A stretch of DNA of 64,000 nucleotides from Arthrobacter sp. ATA002 (lineage in GTDB: Bacteria > Actinomycetota > Actinomycetes > Actinomycetales > Micrococcaceae). Positions 56,471 to 64,000 of the stretch are shown one piece after another. Location: positions 3,162,001 to 3,226,000 of the forward strand of contig NZ_CP114015.1 of the NCBI RefSeq assembly GCF_026898095.1, in the 5' to 3' direction. The number at the start of each line of letters is the position of its first letter. The first letter of the stretch is position 1. Both the position numbers and the translations under genes were made by a program. Below the pieces are notes generated by a model. That model did not search any database. It was not told the origin of the DNA and worked only from the letters and a program-made list of their open reading frames with translations.

Positions 56471-57475
56471 CTACTGCACCCGGGAAACCAGCCCTTCGGC
56501 GACCATCCAGTCATAGGCCACCTGCTCCGGTTCTTCCCCCTGCACGTCCACCTTGAGGTTCAGCGAGCGCATGGTTTCGTCGTCGAGCCTTTCCGCCACC
56601 TGTTCCAGCACCGCTTCCAGCTCCGGATACTTTTGCAGCGTCTCCGTGTAGATCACCGGTGCCGCGTTGTAGGCGGGAAAGAAGTTGCGGTCGTCTTCCA
56701 GCACGAGCAGGTCGAGGGCATCGATCCGGCCGTCGGTGGCGAAGACTTCGCCCACCAGGCACTCGCCCTGGTCCACCGCGCCGTAAACGGCTCCCGTGTC
56801 ATAGATCCCGACGTTCTGCTCCGGAACGACGGTGCCGCGGTCAAGGCCGTAGAGCGCCAGCATGGGGTTGAACCCGTCCTGCCGGGAATTGAACTCGGCA
56901 TCCACGCAAAACGTGAGGTCCTCCACCGGAAGGGCAGCCAGGTCCGAAATGCTGGTCACTCCCAGTTCCGCGGCCAGGTCCCGGCTCATGGCCAGGGCAT
57001 AGGTGTTGTTCAGTTCCGCCGGCGCTCCCCAGGTCAGGCCGTTGGCCTGGTCCGCGTCGTAGACCGCCTGCCACTGCTCCTGCTGGTCCGGGATTCCCTG
57101 CTCATACCCCAGGTAGGTCAGCCACGCTGTGCCGGTGTATTCCCACATGATGTCCGCCTGCCCGCTGCGCAGGAGTTCCCGGGCCGGCAGGCTGCCGGGA
57201 ACGTTGCTCAGGTCAGTGACCTGGAATCCGGCCGCTTTGGACGCCAGCACGGCCATTTTGCCCAGGATGAGCTGTTCGGTGAAGTTCTTCGAGGTCACGG
57301 TCACCGATGCGTCGTCCGGCAGGCCCGGGACCGGCTCGATGCTTCCCGCGGCGACCGGAGGAACGTAGGACCCCGCGGGCTGCAGTCCGCAGCCGCCCAG
57401 GACCAGCAGGACGGCGGCGAGCGCGGCGGCCAGTGCAGCGGCGCTTCGGGAACGCAGGGGAAGCTTTGTCCGCAT
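56471..57475 (-). CDS. osmoprotectant (glycine betaine/choline-type) ABC substrate-binding lipoprotein
   Basis: A 334-residue lipoprotein. The signal peptide ends in LLVLGGC (about 23-29). VTVTSKNFTEQLILGKM (about 58-74) is the OpuAC/ProX-type start of the mature domain. DIMWEYTGTAWLTYLGY (about 106-122) has the Trp/Tyr residues that form the aromatic box, and LTFCVDAEFNSRQDGF follows (about 190-205). ATG 57475 overlaps the permease stop by one base. The open frame continues upstream into the ATPase region only because of other-frame reading, so a longer protein should not be annotated. Confidence 0.92.
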   Translation of the reverse strand: MRTKLPLRSRSAAALAAALAAVLLVLGGCGLQPAGSYVPPVAAGSIEPVPGLPDDASVTVTSKNFTEQLILGKMAVLASKAAGFQVTDLSNVPGSLPARELLRSGQADIMWEYTGTAWLTYLGYEQGIPDQQEQWQAVYDADQANGLTWGAPAELNNTYALAMSRDLAAELGVTSISDLAALPVEDLTFCVDAEFNSRQDGFNPMLALYGLDRGTVVPEQNVGIYDTGAVYGAVDQGECLVGEVFATDGRIDALDLLVLEDDRNFFPAYNAAPVIYTETLQKYPELEAVLEQVAERLDDETMRSLNLKVDVQGEEPEQVAYDWMVAEGLVSRVQ

Positions 57476-58317
57476 CACAGTCCTTTCGGCCGGGCCAGGT
57501 ACTCCACCAGACGGCCCACCCAGTCCACCATCAGCGCCAGCAGGGCAACCGTGACGGCGCCGCTGACCAGCACCCGGGGAAGATTCAGGTTGACTCCGGT
57601 GGTGATCAGCACACCCAGCCCGCCGCCGTTGATGAATGTGGCGAGGGCTCCAGTCCCGACCAGCAGCACCAGGGCGGTGCGGATGCCGGCCAGCATCAGC
57701 GGCACGGCCAGGGGAAGCTCCACCCGGAGCAGGACCCGGGTGGCACTCATTCCCATGCCGCGTCCGGCCTCCACCAGCCGCGCATCCACACTGTCCAGCC
57801 CGACCATGGTGTTGCGCAGCACCGGCAGCAGCGCGTACAGGACCAGAGCGGCCACTGCCGTCCAAAAGCCGAACCCCAGCCAGAAGGCGAGCAGGACCAC
57901 GAGGCCGATCGCCGGCGCCGCCTGCCCGATGTTGACGACGGCGAGGACCGGACCGGTCAGGAAGCGCAGCGGGCCGCGGGTCAGCAGGATTCCCAGCGGG
58001 ATCGCCACGGCGAGGACGATCACCGCGGAGATTAGCGTCAGGCGCAGGTGTTCCACGGTGTAGACCCAGAGCGTCTGCGGCGCCAGGGTCGCGAGTTCGG
58101 TTTCCGACAGTTCGGTGGCCGACAGCCAGAACAGCAGCAGGGCCACGGCGGCGAGGATCGCGGCCAGCTGCCAGATCAGTCCGCGGGCCGAGTTGTCCCG
58201 GACCGGGGCGCCCGCTGTTGTGTTGGTGTACCGCCGCTCCTTTGCGTCCGCATCCTTCGACGCCGGCGCCGCTGCCGCTGCGCCGATGCGCCGCCCGGCC
58301 GCCTGGCTGCTGCTCAT
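57475..58317 (-). CDS. osmoprotectant ABC transporter permease 2
   Basis: A 280-residue permease with about six hydrophobic segments. The binding-protein-dependent loop VDARLVEAGRGMGMSATRVLLRVELPLA (about 178-205, described by position) is the EAA motif that docks the ATPase. The first 45 residues are polar and Ala-rich. The start overlaps the ATPase stop by 4 bases. It forms a heterodimeric pore with the permease at 59475-60116. Confidence 0.92.
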   Translation of the reverse strand: MSSSQAAGRRIGAAAAAPASKDADAKERRYTNTTAGAPVRDNSARGLIWQLAAILAAVALLLFWLSATELSETELATLAPQTLWVYTVEHLRLTLISAVIVLAVAIPLGILLTRGPLRFLTGPVLAVVNIGQAAPAIGLVVLLAFWLGFGFWTAVAALVLYALLPVLRNTMVGLDSVDARLVEAGRGMGMSATRVLLRVELPLAVPLMLAGIRTALVLLVGTGALATFINGGGLGVLITTGVNLNLPRVLVSGAVTVALLALMVDWVGRLVEYLARPKGL

Positions 58318-59482
58318 GACAGGCCTGCTTCCGCTGCCGGGCGCCGGGCCCGCACGGCCTGCAGGACCAGCGGCGCATCAATAACCCCGGCGAGCCTTCC
58401 TGCGCGTCCGTGGCCAGTGCCAGACCCGAGGCTGAAATGAGGATGGCGTTCAGCGCATCGGCGAGGGTGTCATCGGGTCCCACCAGCGGCAGGTCAGCCT
58501 CCCGGCTCTCCGGCAGGGACTGCAGCCGTTCCAGTTCGGCCACCGGGATCCAGGCAAGGGGCCGTCCGTCCCCGTCAACGACGGCTGCGTGGTCCTGTCC
58601 CGCGTCCAAGACCCGGGCCAGCACCTCCCCGGGGCTGCTGTCCGGGGTTCCGGCCACCACCGGCAGCGCAGGAACGGCGCTGACCAGCGCCAGGCCCAAC
58701 TGCTTGAGTCCGGCGTCGGAGCCGGTGAACTGGCGCACGAAGTCGTTGGCGGGGGCAGCGAGGATTTGGCCGGGGGAATCGTACTGGACCAGCCGTCCGC
58801 CTTCGGCAAACACGGCGATCCGGTCCCCCAGTTTCACTGCCTCGTTGAAGTCGTGCGTCACGAACACAATGGTCTTTTGCAGGTCGGAGTGGATGCTGAC
58901 CAGTTCATCCTGAAGCCGCTCCCGGGTGATGGGATCCACGGCGCCGAACGGCTCGTCCATGAGCAGCACGGGCGGATCGGCGGCGAGTGCCCTCGCTACC
59001 CCCACCCGCTGCTGCTGGCCTCCGGACAGTTCCTTCGGGTACCGGTCCCGGTACCGGGCGGGATCCAGGGACACCAGTTCCAGCAGTTCGTCCACCCGGC
59101 GGGCGGTGCGGCCCCTGTTCCAGCCGAGCATGGAGGGAACGACGGCGATGTTCGCCGCCACGCTCATGTGCGGAAACAGGCCGCCGGCCTGGATGACGTA
59201 GCCGATGCCGCGGCGCAGTTCGTCGGCGTCGGCGCCGGTGATGTCGCTGCCGCCGAGCAGGATCCGCCCCGACGTTGGCTCGATGAGCCGGTTAATCATT
59301 TTCAGGGTGGTGGTTTTTCCGCAGCCGGACGGGCCCACGAGCATGACCATGTCACCGGCGGGGATTTCCATGTTCAGGTTGTTCACTGCGGCCCGGTCCT
59401 GCCCGGGAAAACGTTTGGAGACGTTTTCCAGCTGGATGCCTTCGGAGGAGGGGGACGAGGCGGAAAGATTCGTTTCAGACAC
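58314..59482 (-). CDS. osmoprotectant ABC transporter ATPase with two CBS domains (frameshifted)
   Basis: A 389-residue ATPase. Walker A GPSGCGKTTTLKMINRL (about 50-66), the signature LSGGQQQRVGVARALAAD (about 153-170), Walker B LLMDEPFGAVD and the His switch in VTHDFNEAVKLGDR are all present. Two CBS motifs follow (about 285-320 and 340-380), as in OpuA-type transporters where they sense ionic strength. The frame breaks at 58399-58400 (one G missing), after which RLAGVIDAPLVLQAVRARRP leads to the stop at 58314. The GTG at 59482 follows CGCGAGGT and overlaps the first permease by 8 bases. Confidence 0.9.
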
Positions 59483-60116
59483 GGATACCTCGCGGGATTG
59501 TGAGCCTGCCCAGTCCAACGAGCAGCAGGTCAAGGATGAGGGCCAGCAGCACGACGCCGACCACTCCGGTCACCACTGATTCCAGGGAGTTGGCTCCGCC
59601 CAGCCTGGACAGGCCGGAGAAGATGAAGCCGCCCAGCCCGGGGCCGAGGGCGTACGCGGCCACGGCGGCTATGCCCATCACCATCTGGCCGGAAACGCGG
59701 ATGCCTGCCAGGATCACCGGCCACGCCAGCGGAAGTTCAATCCGTAAGAAGATGCGGATCCGCCCCATGCCCAGGCCCCGGGCGGCTTCCACGGTGCTCG
59801 CCGGGACCTCGGACAATCCGACAATGGCATTGCGGAGGATCGGCAGCAGGGCGAAGAACCCCACGACGACGACGGCCGGGCGGACGCCGAAACCCAGGGG
59901 TGTGATCAGCAGCCCGATCATGGCGAAGGACGGAATGGTCAGGCCGATGGCGCTGATACTGTCAGCGGCCGAGCGCAGCACCGGGCTGCGGTACGCCAGC
60001 GCCGCAGCGAGGACGGCCAGGACGGCGGCGGCCACCAGGCACTGGGCCACCAGGCTGAAGTGCTGCCAACTGGAAAACAGGATGTCGTTAAGACGCTGGG
60101 CCACGAATTCATTCAC
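59475..60116 (-). CDS. osmoprotectant ABC transporter permease 1
   Basis: A 213-residue permease with six hydrophobic segments and the EAA loop VPASTVEAARGLGMGRIRIFLRIELPLAW (about 103-131, described by position). It is the first gene of the operon permease-ATPase-permease-binding protein, the usual OpuB/OpuC/ProU-like order. ATG 60116 has no strong ribosome site. Uptake of glycine betaine, choline or carnitine as compatible solute is the likely role. Confidence 0.92.
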   Translation of the reverse strand: MNEFVAQRLNDILFSSWQHFSLVAQCLVAAAVLAVLAAALAYRSPVLRSAADSISAIGLTIPSFAMIGLLITPLGFGVRPAVVVVGFFALLPILRNAIVGLSEVPASTVEAARGLGMGRIRIFLRIELPLAWPVILAGIRVSGQMVMGIAAVAAYALGPGLGGFIFSGLSRLGGANSLESVVTGVVGVVLLALILDLLLVGLGRLTIPRGIRV

Positions 60117-60213
60117 GCCAAACCCACTTCCGGTGTCGGGTGGGGAGCCTGCAGTCTTTCCAGCGTAGACCGGCCCGGGACGCCTGTGCAGGGGCCAGTC
60201 CGGCGGGGGCGGG

Positions 60214-61229
60214 CTAGGGGATCAAAACCAGCCGGATCGGGTTGCCCTCCTTGGCATCGAGTTGTTTGACCGCCTGCGCGGCATCCCGCAGCGGTATGCG
60301 TGCACTGACGGACTTCGCGAAGTCCAGCCGGCCCAGCCGGGCCAGTTTCACTAGTTCCGGCACATGCTGCGCTTCAGAACCGTAGTGCCCCAGGATCTGC
60401 TTGCGGGCGTAGGAGAAACCCGTACTGTCGCTGATGGTGATCGGAGTGCCGCTTAATCCCACCAGCACCAGCCGGCCGTGCCGTCCGAGGCTTTTGACGG
60501 CCTGGGCACGGACCGCGTCGACGCCGGCAAAGTCCAGGGCCGCGTCCAGCCCCCGGCCGTCGGTGGCGGCTTTGACGGCACCGCTGAAATCCTCTGCCAG
60601 CGGATCCAAGGCGTAATCGGCACCATAATCGAGGGCCCGCTGCCGTGCTTCGGGAAGCGGGTCCACGGCAATGATGGGCGCGGCTCCGACCAGGCGCAGC
60701 AACTGGACCCCGTGTGCCCCCAGCCCGCCGATGCCCCATACTCCGACGGCTTCACCGGCCCGCACGCCGGCCGTGGACGAGATGGCAGCCCAGGGGGTGG
60801 ACACGGCGTCGGGGATGATGGATGCCTGGTCGAAGGGAATGTCATCCCCGAGCGGAACCAGGACGCCGGCCGGAACGACGACGTAGTCGGCCCAGCCGCC
60901 GTCGTAGTCCACGCCCATGGTCAGGGTGGCGCCCCGGTGCTCGTACCCGGCCTGGATGACGACGCGGTCGCCCGCCGCCGCGGAAGTCACTCCGGGCCGG
61001 GCAGGTCAACCGTGCCGGCGGCTTCGTGGCCCAGGGTGACTTCGCTGCCCTGGAGGAACTGCGGGCGCAGCAGGCCCTGGATGAGGTGCACGTCGGAAAG
61101 GCAGACACCGGCGGCGCCCACCTTGACCCGGACAAACCCGGGGCCGGGCTCCGGAATCGGAACCTCCGACAGCGTGAATTCCTTCGTCTCGATGTTGAGA
61201 CGTCCTGCGAGCATGGTGCCGGCTGACAT
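60214..61229 (-). CDS. medium-chain alcohol dehydrogenase without structural-zinc loop (frameshifted)
   Basis: An MDR-family NAD(P)-dependent dehydrogenase of about 338 residues. The catalytic zinc region GVCLSDVHLIQG (about 41-52) and GHEAAGTVDLPGPG (about 67-80) precede the break at about 60992 (one G missing), which restores VTSAAAGDRVVIQAGYEHRG. The four-cysteine structural zinc lobe of typical enzymes is absent: the expected CxxCxxC stretch is replaced by GYEHRGATLTMGVDYDGGWA. The Rossmann loop VWGIGGLGAHGVQLL (about 160-174) is present. It ends at 60214. Substrate unknown; it follows a second MDR gene of the same strand. Confidence 0.85.
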
Positions 61230-61295
61230 GGGAACCTCTTTTCACTGGGGAACGGCGGGACTGCCCGCCGTTCCCCATTATGTTCCCCGCCGCCG

Positions 61296-62351
61296 TCAGG
61301 CGTTCAAAATAACCTTCAGGGCTCCGGTCTCGGCGGCCCGCGAGAACGTGTCGTAGGCTTCCATGATGTCCTCGAGCGGATAGCGGTGGCTGATGAACTC
61401 GTCGGCGGGGAGCTTGCCCTCCGCGATCAGCTTGAGCAGCATCGATGTGGTGTTGGTGTTCACCAGTCCGGTGCTGATGTCGATGTTCTGGATCCACAGC
61501 CGGTCCAGCTCCAGACTGACGGGTTTACCGTGCACGCCCACGTTAGCCACGTTGCCGCCGGGCCGGACGATCCTGGTGCACATGTCAAAGGTGGCGGGAA
61601 TGCCGACGGCTTCCACTGCCACATCCACTCCCCATCCGTCCGTTTCGGCCATGATCTGCTCGAGCCAGTCCTGCTCGCCGGAGTTTACGCCGTGGGTGGC
61701 GCCAAACCTGCGGGCCTGTTCCACCCGGTTGACGTCCAGGTCCACGGCGATGACCTTAGCCGCCCCGTACAGTCCGGCGGTGGCGATGACCGCCAGGCCC
61801 ACGGGTCCGGCGCCGATCACCGCGACGACGTCACCGGGCTTCACCTGTCCGTACTGCACCCCGATCTCGAAGCCGGTGGGAAAGATGTCGCTGAGCAGGA
61901 CCCCGTGTTCGTCGGAGACGTTTTCAGGCAGCCGGTACATGGAAGTGTTCGCATACGGCACCCGCACATACTCGGCCTGCGTCCCGTCGATCAGGTGCCC
62001 GAAGATCCAGCCGATGCCCGGCTGGCCCTCGTCTCCCGTGCAGTGCGAGTACAGGCCTTCCTTGCAGAAGCTGCACGAACCGTCCGCCGAGACGCAGGAG
62101 AGAATGACTTTGTCCCCGGCTTTGAAGGCGTTGACGCCCGAGCCGGTTTCCGTCACGGTGCCAACCCCTTCGTGCCCGAGAACCCGCCCCGGCGTCACCG
62201 CCGGCACATCCCCCTTGAGGATGTGCAGATCGGTTCCGCAGATTGTGGTGCTGTCGATCTTAACGATGGCGTCCCGCGGTTCCTGAATTTGCGGATCCGG
62301 CACGTCCTTCCAGGATTTCTGTCCGGGTCCTTCGTACACGAGTGCTTTCAT
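61296..62351 (-). CDS. zinc-dependent alcohol dehydrogenase (FDH-like/Adh III type)
   Basis: A 351-residue MDR protein. TTICGTDLHILKGD (about 36-49) and GHEGVGTVTETGS are the catalytic-zinc site. CVSADGSCSFCKEGLYSHC (about 90-108) is the structural-zinc lobe, with CSFCxxxxxxxC retained. VIGAGPVGLAVIATA (about 175-189) binds NAD. The closest layout is that of formaldehyde/propanol dehydrogenases. ATG 62351 is preceded by AGGACACC; the frame is open upstream but unconserved. It lies directly upstream of the previous dehydrogenase. Confidence 0.92.
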   Translation of the reverse strand: MKALVYEGPGQKSWKDVPDPQIQEPRDAIVKIDSTTICGTDLHILKGDVPAVTPGRVLGHEGVGTVTETGSGVNAFKAGDKVILSCVSADGSCSFCKEGLYSHCTGDEGQPGIGWIFGHLIDGTQAEYVRVPYANTSMYRLPENVSDEHGVLLSDIFPTGFEIGVQYGQVKPGDVVAVIGAGPVGLAVIATAGLYGAAKVIAVDLDVNRVEQARRFGATHGVNSGEQDWLEQIMAETDGWGVDVAVEAVGIPATFDMCTRIVRPGGNVANVGVHGKPVSLELDRLWIQNIDISTGLVNTNTTSMLLKLIAEGKLPADEFISHRYPLEDIMEAYDTFSRAAETGALKVILNA

Positions 62352-62497
62352 GGTGTCCTCATCTGCTCCCGCCGGCCAACTGCAGGCTGTGATGCCAGCC
62401 TGGTTCGGGTGAATCCGGGAACGGGCCTGTCGGCTCCGCAAGGGCCGGTCATTTTCCAGCCTAGGAGCGGGGCGGGATCGTCCGTAAGGGGCCGGGC

Positions 62498-62909
62498 CTA
62501 TTCCCCGTCAACATAGAGCCAGTTCCCTCCGGTCCGGACGAAGCGGCTGGTTTCCTCCTGCACCCCGCGACCGGCGCCGTCGCGGTAGTGGGCACGGAAC
62601 CGAACGGTCCCGCGCCCGTCCAGCGGTCCGCCGGCGGCGGTTTCCAGGATGTCCAGGCGCCGCCACTGCAGTTCCGGGTCCAGGTCCAGGGCTGCCGGGC
62701 GGGTGGAGGGATGCCAGGTGTCCAGGAGGTACTGCCGTCTGCCCGCGGCGAAGGCGGAATACCGCGAGCGCATCAGCGCTTCGGCCGTGGGGGCTGTTTG
62801 TGCTCCCGAGTGATACTTGCCGCAGCAGGCGGCGTACGTTTCGCCCCCTGAGGCACGGGCAGCGGTCCCCGGGTGCGGGCACGGCGAAGGCAGGATCCGG
62901 TGTGTTCAT
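62498..62909 (-). CDS. YchJ family protein with SEC-C zinc motif (frameshifted)
   Basis: A protein of about 137 residues. The SEC-C zinc site GDRCPC-ASGGETYAACCGKYHSG is at about residues 14-35. The repaired reading requires two missing bases at about 62853 (TGC GCC shortened). The core then reads ALMRSRYSAFAAGRRQYLLDTWHPSTRP (about 45-73, by position), the diagnostic YchJ motif, and ends FVRTGGNWLYVDGE. Function of YchJ proteins is not established. ATG 62909. Confidence 0.82.
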
Positions 62910-62963
62910 TCGTCCAGTATTCCGGGTTTCGGGAACTGCCTTCGCCGTTTCACGGCCCCGGGG

Positions 62964-63281
62964 CTAGTTTCCCCCGCCGCTCAGGGAAAGCTCGGTTTCC
63001 AGGTTCAGGCGGACCGCGGCGATCGCGTCGCTGATCCGGTCCTCGCGGGTTCCGGACACCTCCCCCAGCTGCTCCGCTGCGTCCAGCCGCACCGTCAGCT
63101 CCTCCAGAGCCGAAAGCGCCGCCTCGTAGTCCCCCGCCGCAGCAGATTCGGAGACTTCGGCCACCTGGGCCTGGAGCTCCTCCGCTGCCTTCGGCTCAAG
63201 TGCCGGCACCTCGCAGCCAGCCAGCACGGCCACGGCAGCCATCCCTGCGGCCACCGCCAGCGCACCCCTGCGGTACCTCAC
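62964..63281 (-). CDS. small helical lipoprotein
   Basis: A 105-residue predicted lipoprotein. The signal peptide starts at GTG 63281 and ends in VAVLAGC (about 17-23). The mature part is almost entirely Ala/Glu-rich helix (about 30-95) with coiled-coil character. It overlaps the kinase stop by 4 bases, so it is co-translated with it. A sensor or anchor partner of the kinase is conceivable; that is inference from position only. Confidence 0.7.
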   Translation of the reverse strand: MRYRRGALAVAAGMAAVAVLAGCEVPALEPKAAEELQAQVAEVSESAAAGDYEAALSALEELTVRLDAAEQLGEVSGTREDRISDAIAAVRLNLETELSLSGGGN

Positions 63282-64000
63282 GGAGTAACGCTTTCCTGCA
63301 GCTCCTGCAGGTGTTCGCCGAGCTGTCCGGGAACCGCCGGATACCCCTGGTTCTGGGGAAAGACCCCCAGCCGTTCGGCCACCAGGATCACTGACGTCAC
63401 CAGCACAGCCATTGCGACCATGGCCAGCAGACTCCTTCCCGCCAGCGCCAGCCGTGACGGGCGCTGCGGCGCCGCCGCTGCTGCACCGGCAGTCCCATTC
63501 CGGGCAGGTCCACTTCGAGGCGCTGATCCGATCCGGGGCGGAACCCGGGGCGGGGACACCGCACGGTACACGCCGCCGGAGTCCGCGGAATGGTACACGG
63601 GCCCGTCATGCTCCGGACGGGCGGGGTGGGCCGGCTCCGAAACCGGCTCCGGTTCCTCCACTGCCCGGCCGGTCGTACGGAGGTCCCCGGCCGTGCTGAC
63701 GCCGCCGGCGGTGGCACCGCCGTCGTCGTCAGCAGTTTCCACCGCCTGCTCCGGCCGCGGCAGGGGCAACGGTTCCGGCAGCCCGCCGGCGGTCCAGCGG
63801 TACTCCAGCAGGGCCGCCGAAACTTCCGCCGCGGAGGGCCGCTGATCGGGGTCGCGGGTCGTCATGGACTTCAGCAGGCTGCACCAGTAGTTCCCGAGTT
63901 CCGCCGGAACCTCCGGGTCACGGCTCAGCCGGGCAATGGCTGCCTCGACGGCGCTGCCGCCAAATTCAATCCGCCCGGTCACCGATTCCAGCAGCACCAG
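63278..64000 (-). CDS. Ser/Thr protein kinase, C-terminal part
   Basis: Only the C-terminal 240 residues are inside the window, and the frame stays open at base 64000. Near the visible start, GNYWCSLLKSMTTRDPDQRPSAAEVSAALL (by position) is the end of a Pkn-type kinase domain with the conserved DPxxRPS motif. A proline- and glutamate-rich linker of about 100 residues follows, then a transmembrane helix (LALAGRSLLAMVAMAVLVTSVIL region, by position), and a short extracellular end. It is coupled to the lipoprotein by a 4-base overlap. Confidence 0.75.
   Translation of the reverse strand: MVLLESVTGRIEFGGSAVEAAIARLSRDPEVPAELGNYWCSLLKSMTTRDPDQRPSAAEVSAALLEYRWTAGGLPEPLPLPRPEQAVETADDDGGATAGGVSTAGDLRTTGRAVEEPEPVSEPAHPARPEHDGPVYHSADSGGVYRAVSPPRVPPRIGSAPRSGPARNGTAGAAAAAPQRPSRLALAGRSLLAMVAMAVLVTSVILVAERLGVFPQNQGYPAVPGQLGEHLQELQESVTP

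Noticed and set aside
56300..58063. Long plus-strand open frame across the osmoprotectant transporter genes
   Set aside because: It runs antisense through three conserved ABC transporter genes and shows no recognisable domain.
1..64000. tRNA or rRNA genes
   Set aside because: I looked through the intergenic gaps for cloverleaf-like segments with GTTCxANxC T-arm sequences and for rRNA-like conserved stretches and found none that I could support. A dedicated tRNA search would settle it.

Overview
The window is high-GC, gene-dense DNA with actinobacterial character. GTG starts are frequent, many genes overlap by 4 or 8 bases, a DUF222/HNH endonuclease is present, and the heat-shock operators are of the HrcA and HspR types. 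Gene content (DUF6318 lipoproteins, DUF6350, MSMEG_6728-type protein, DUF3618/Holin-X cluster, ethanolamine-type permease operon) points to a member of the Micrococcaceae, most likely Arthrobacter in the broad sense. This placement is inference from gene content; no rRNA or tRNA gene was found.

Layout. 1-7.5 kb: membrane protein fragment, VOC protein, SDR, macrodomain protein, a drug/polysaccharide-type ABC-2 exporter, and the glyA-folD one-carbon operon behind a ZTP riboswitch. 7.8-12.2 kb: flavin monooxygenase-like protein, GNAT, purU, gamma carbonic anhydrase-like protein, Gfo/Idh/MocA oxidoreductase. 12.3-17.4 kb: a stress and envelope cluster (DUF3618, Holin-X, coiled-coil protein, small membrane protein, GCS2-type ligase, Hsp20). 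17.4-29.4 kb: icd, purH, HNH endonuclease, MFS transporter, purN, DUF6350 and several small genes. 29.7-33.3 kb: an AT-richer island of three paralogous DUF6318 lipoproteins and one secreted PKD-like protein. 33.3-35.7 kb: lipoprotein and Stealth phosphotransferase. 35.7-42.4 kb: a GntR-controlled operon for gamma-glutamylation and oxidation of an amino alcohol, probably ethanolamine. 42.5-46.5 kb: catalase, PPOX-fold protein, metallophosphoesterase, DoxX-like protein. 46.5-51.3 kb: urease ureABCFGD without ureE. 51.2-53.8 kb: Mn-type ABC importer. 53.9-60.1 kb: haloacetate dehalogenase-like hydrolase, DASS symporter, and a four-gene osmoprotectant importer. 60.2-64 kb: two medium-chain alcohol dehydrogenases, a YchJ-type protein, a lipoprotein and the C-terminal part of a Ser/Thr kinase.

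Functional themes. One-carbon and purine metabolism is well represented (glyA, folD, purU, purN, purH), and the riboswitch would tie glyA-folD to ZTP, which accumulates when 10-formyl-THF runs short. Nitrogen acquisition is the second theme: the amine operon would yield glutamate and glycine, and urease yields ammonia behind a plausible GlnR-type box. Stress functions (catalase, Hsp20 under two operators, osmoprotectant uptake) are the third.

Sequence quality. About 30 conserved genes or gene parts are interrupted by an indel. Almost all are a single missing base in a short G/C (sometimes A/T) run, and downstream the next frame continues the same conserved protein. Such a density in core genes (glyA, ureG, proV) is best read as indel errors in the assembly, not as pseudogenes. 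Coordinates below span the inferred full genes, and each break is noted. Two very long open frames (52060-53766 and 56471-59533) are artefacts of these shifts.
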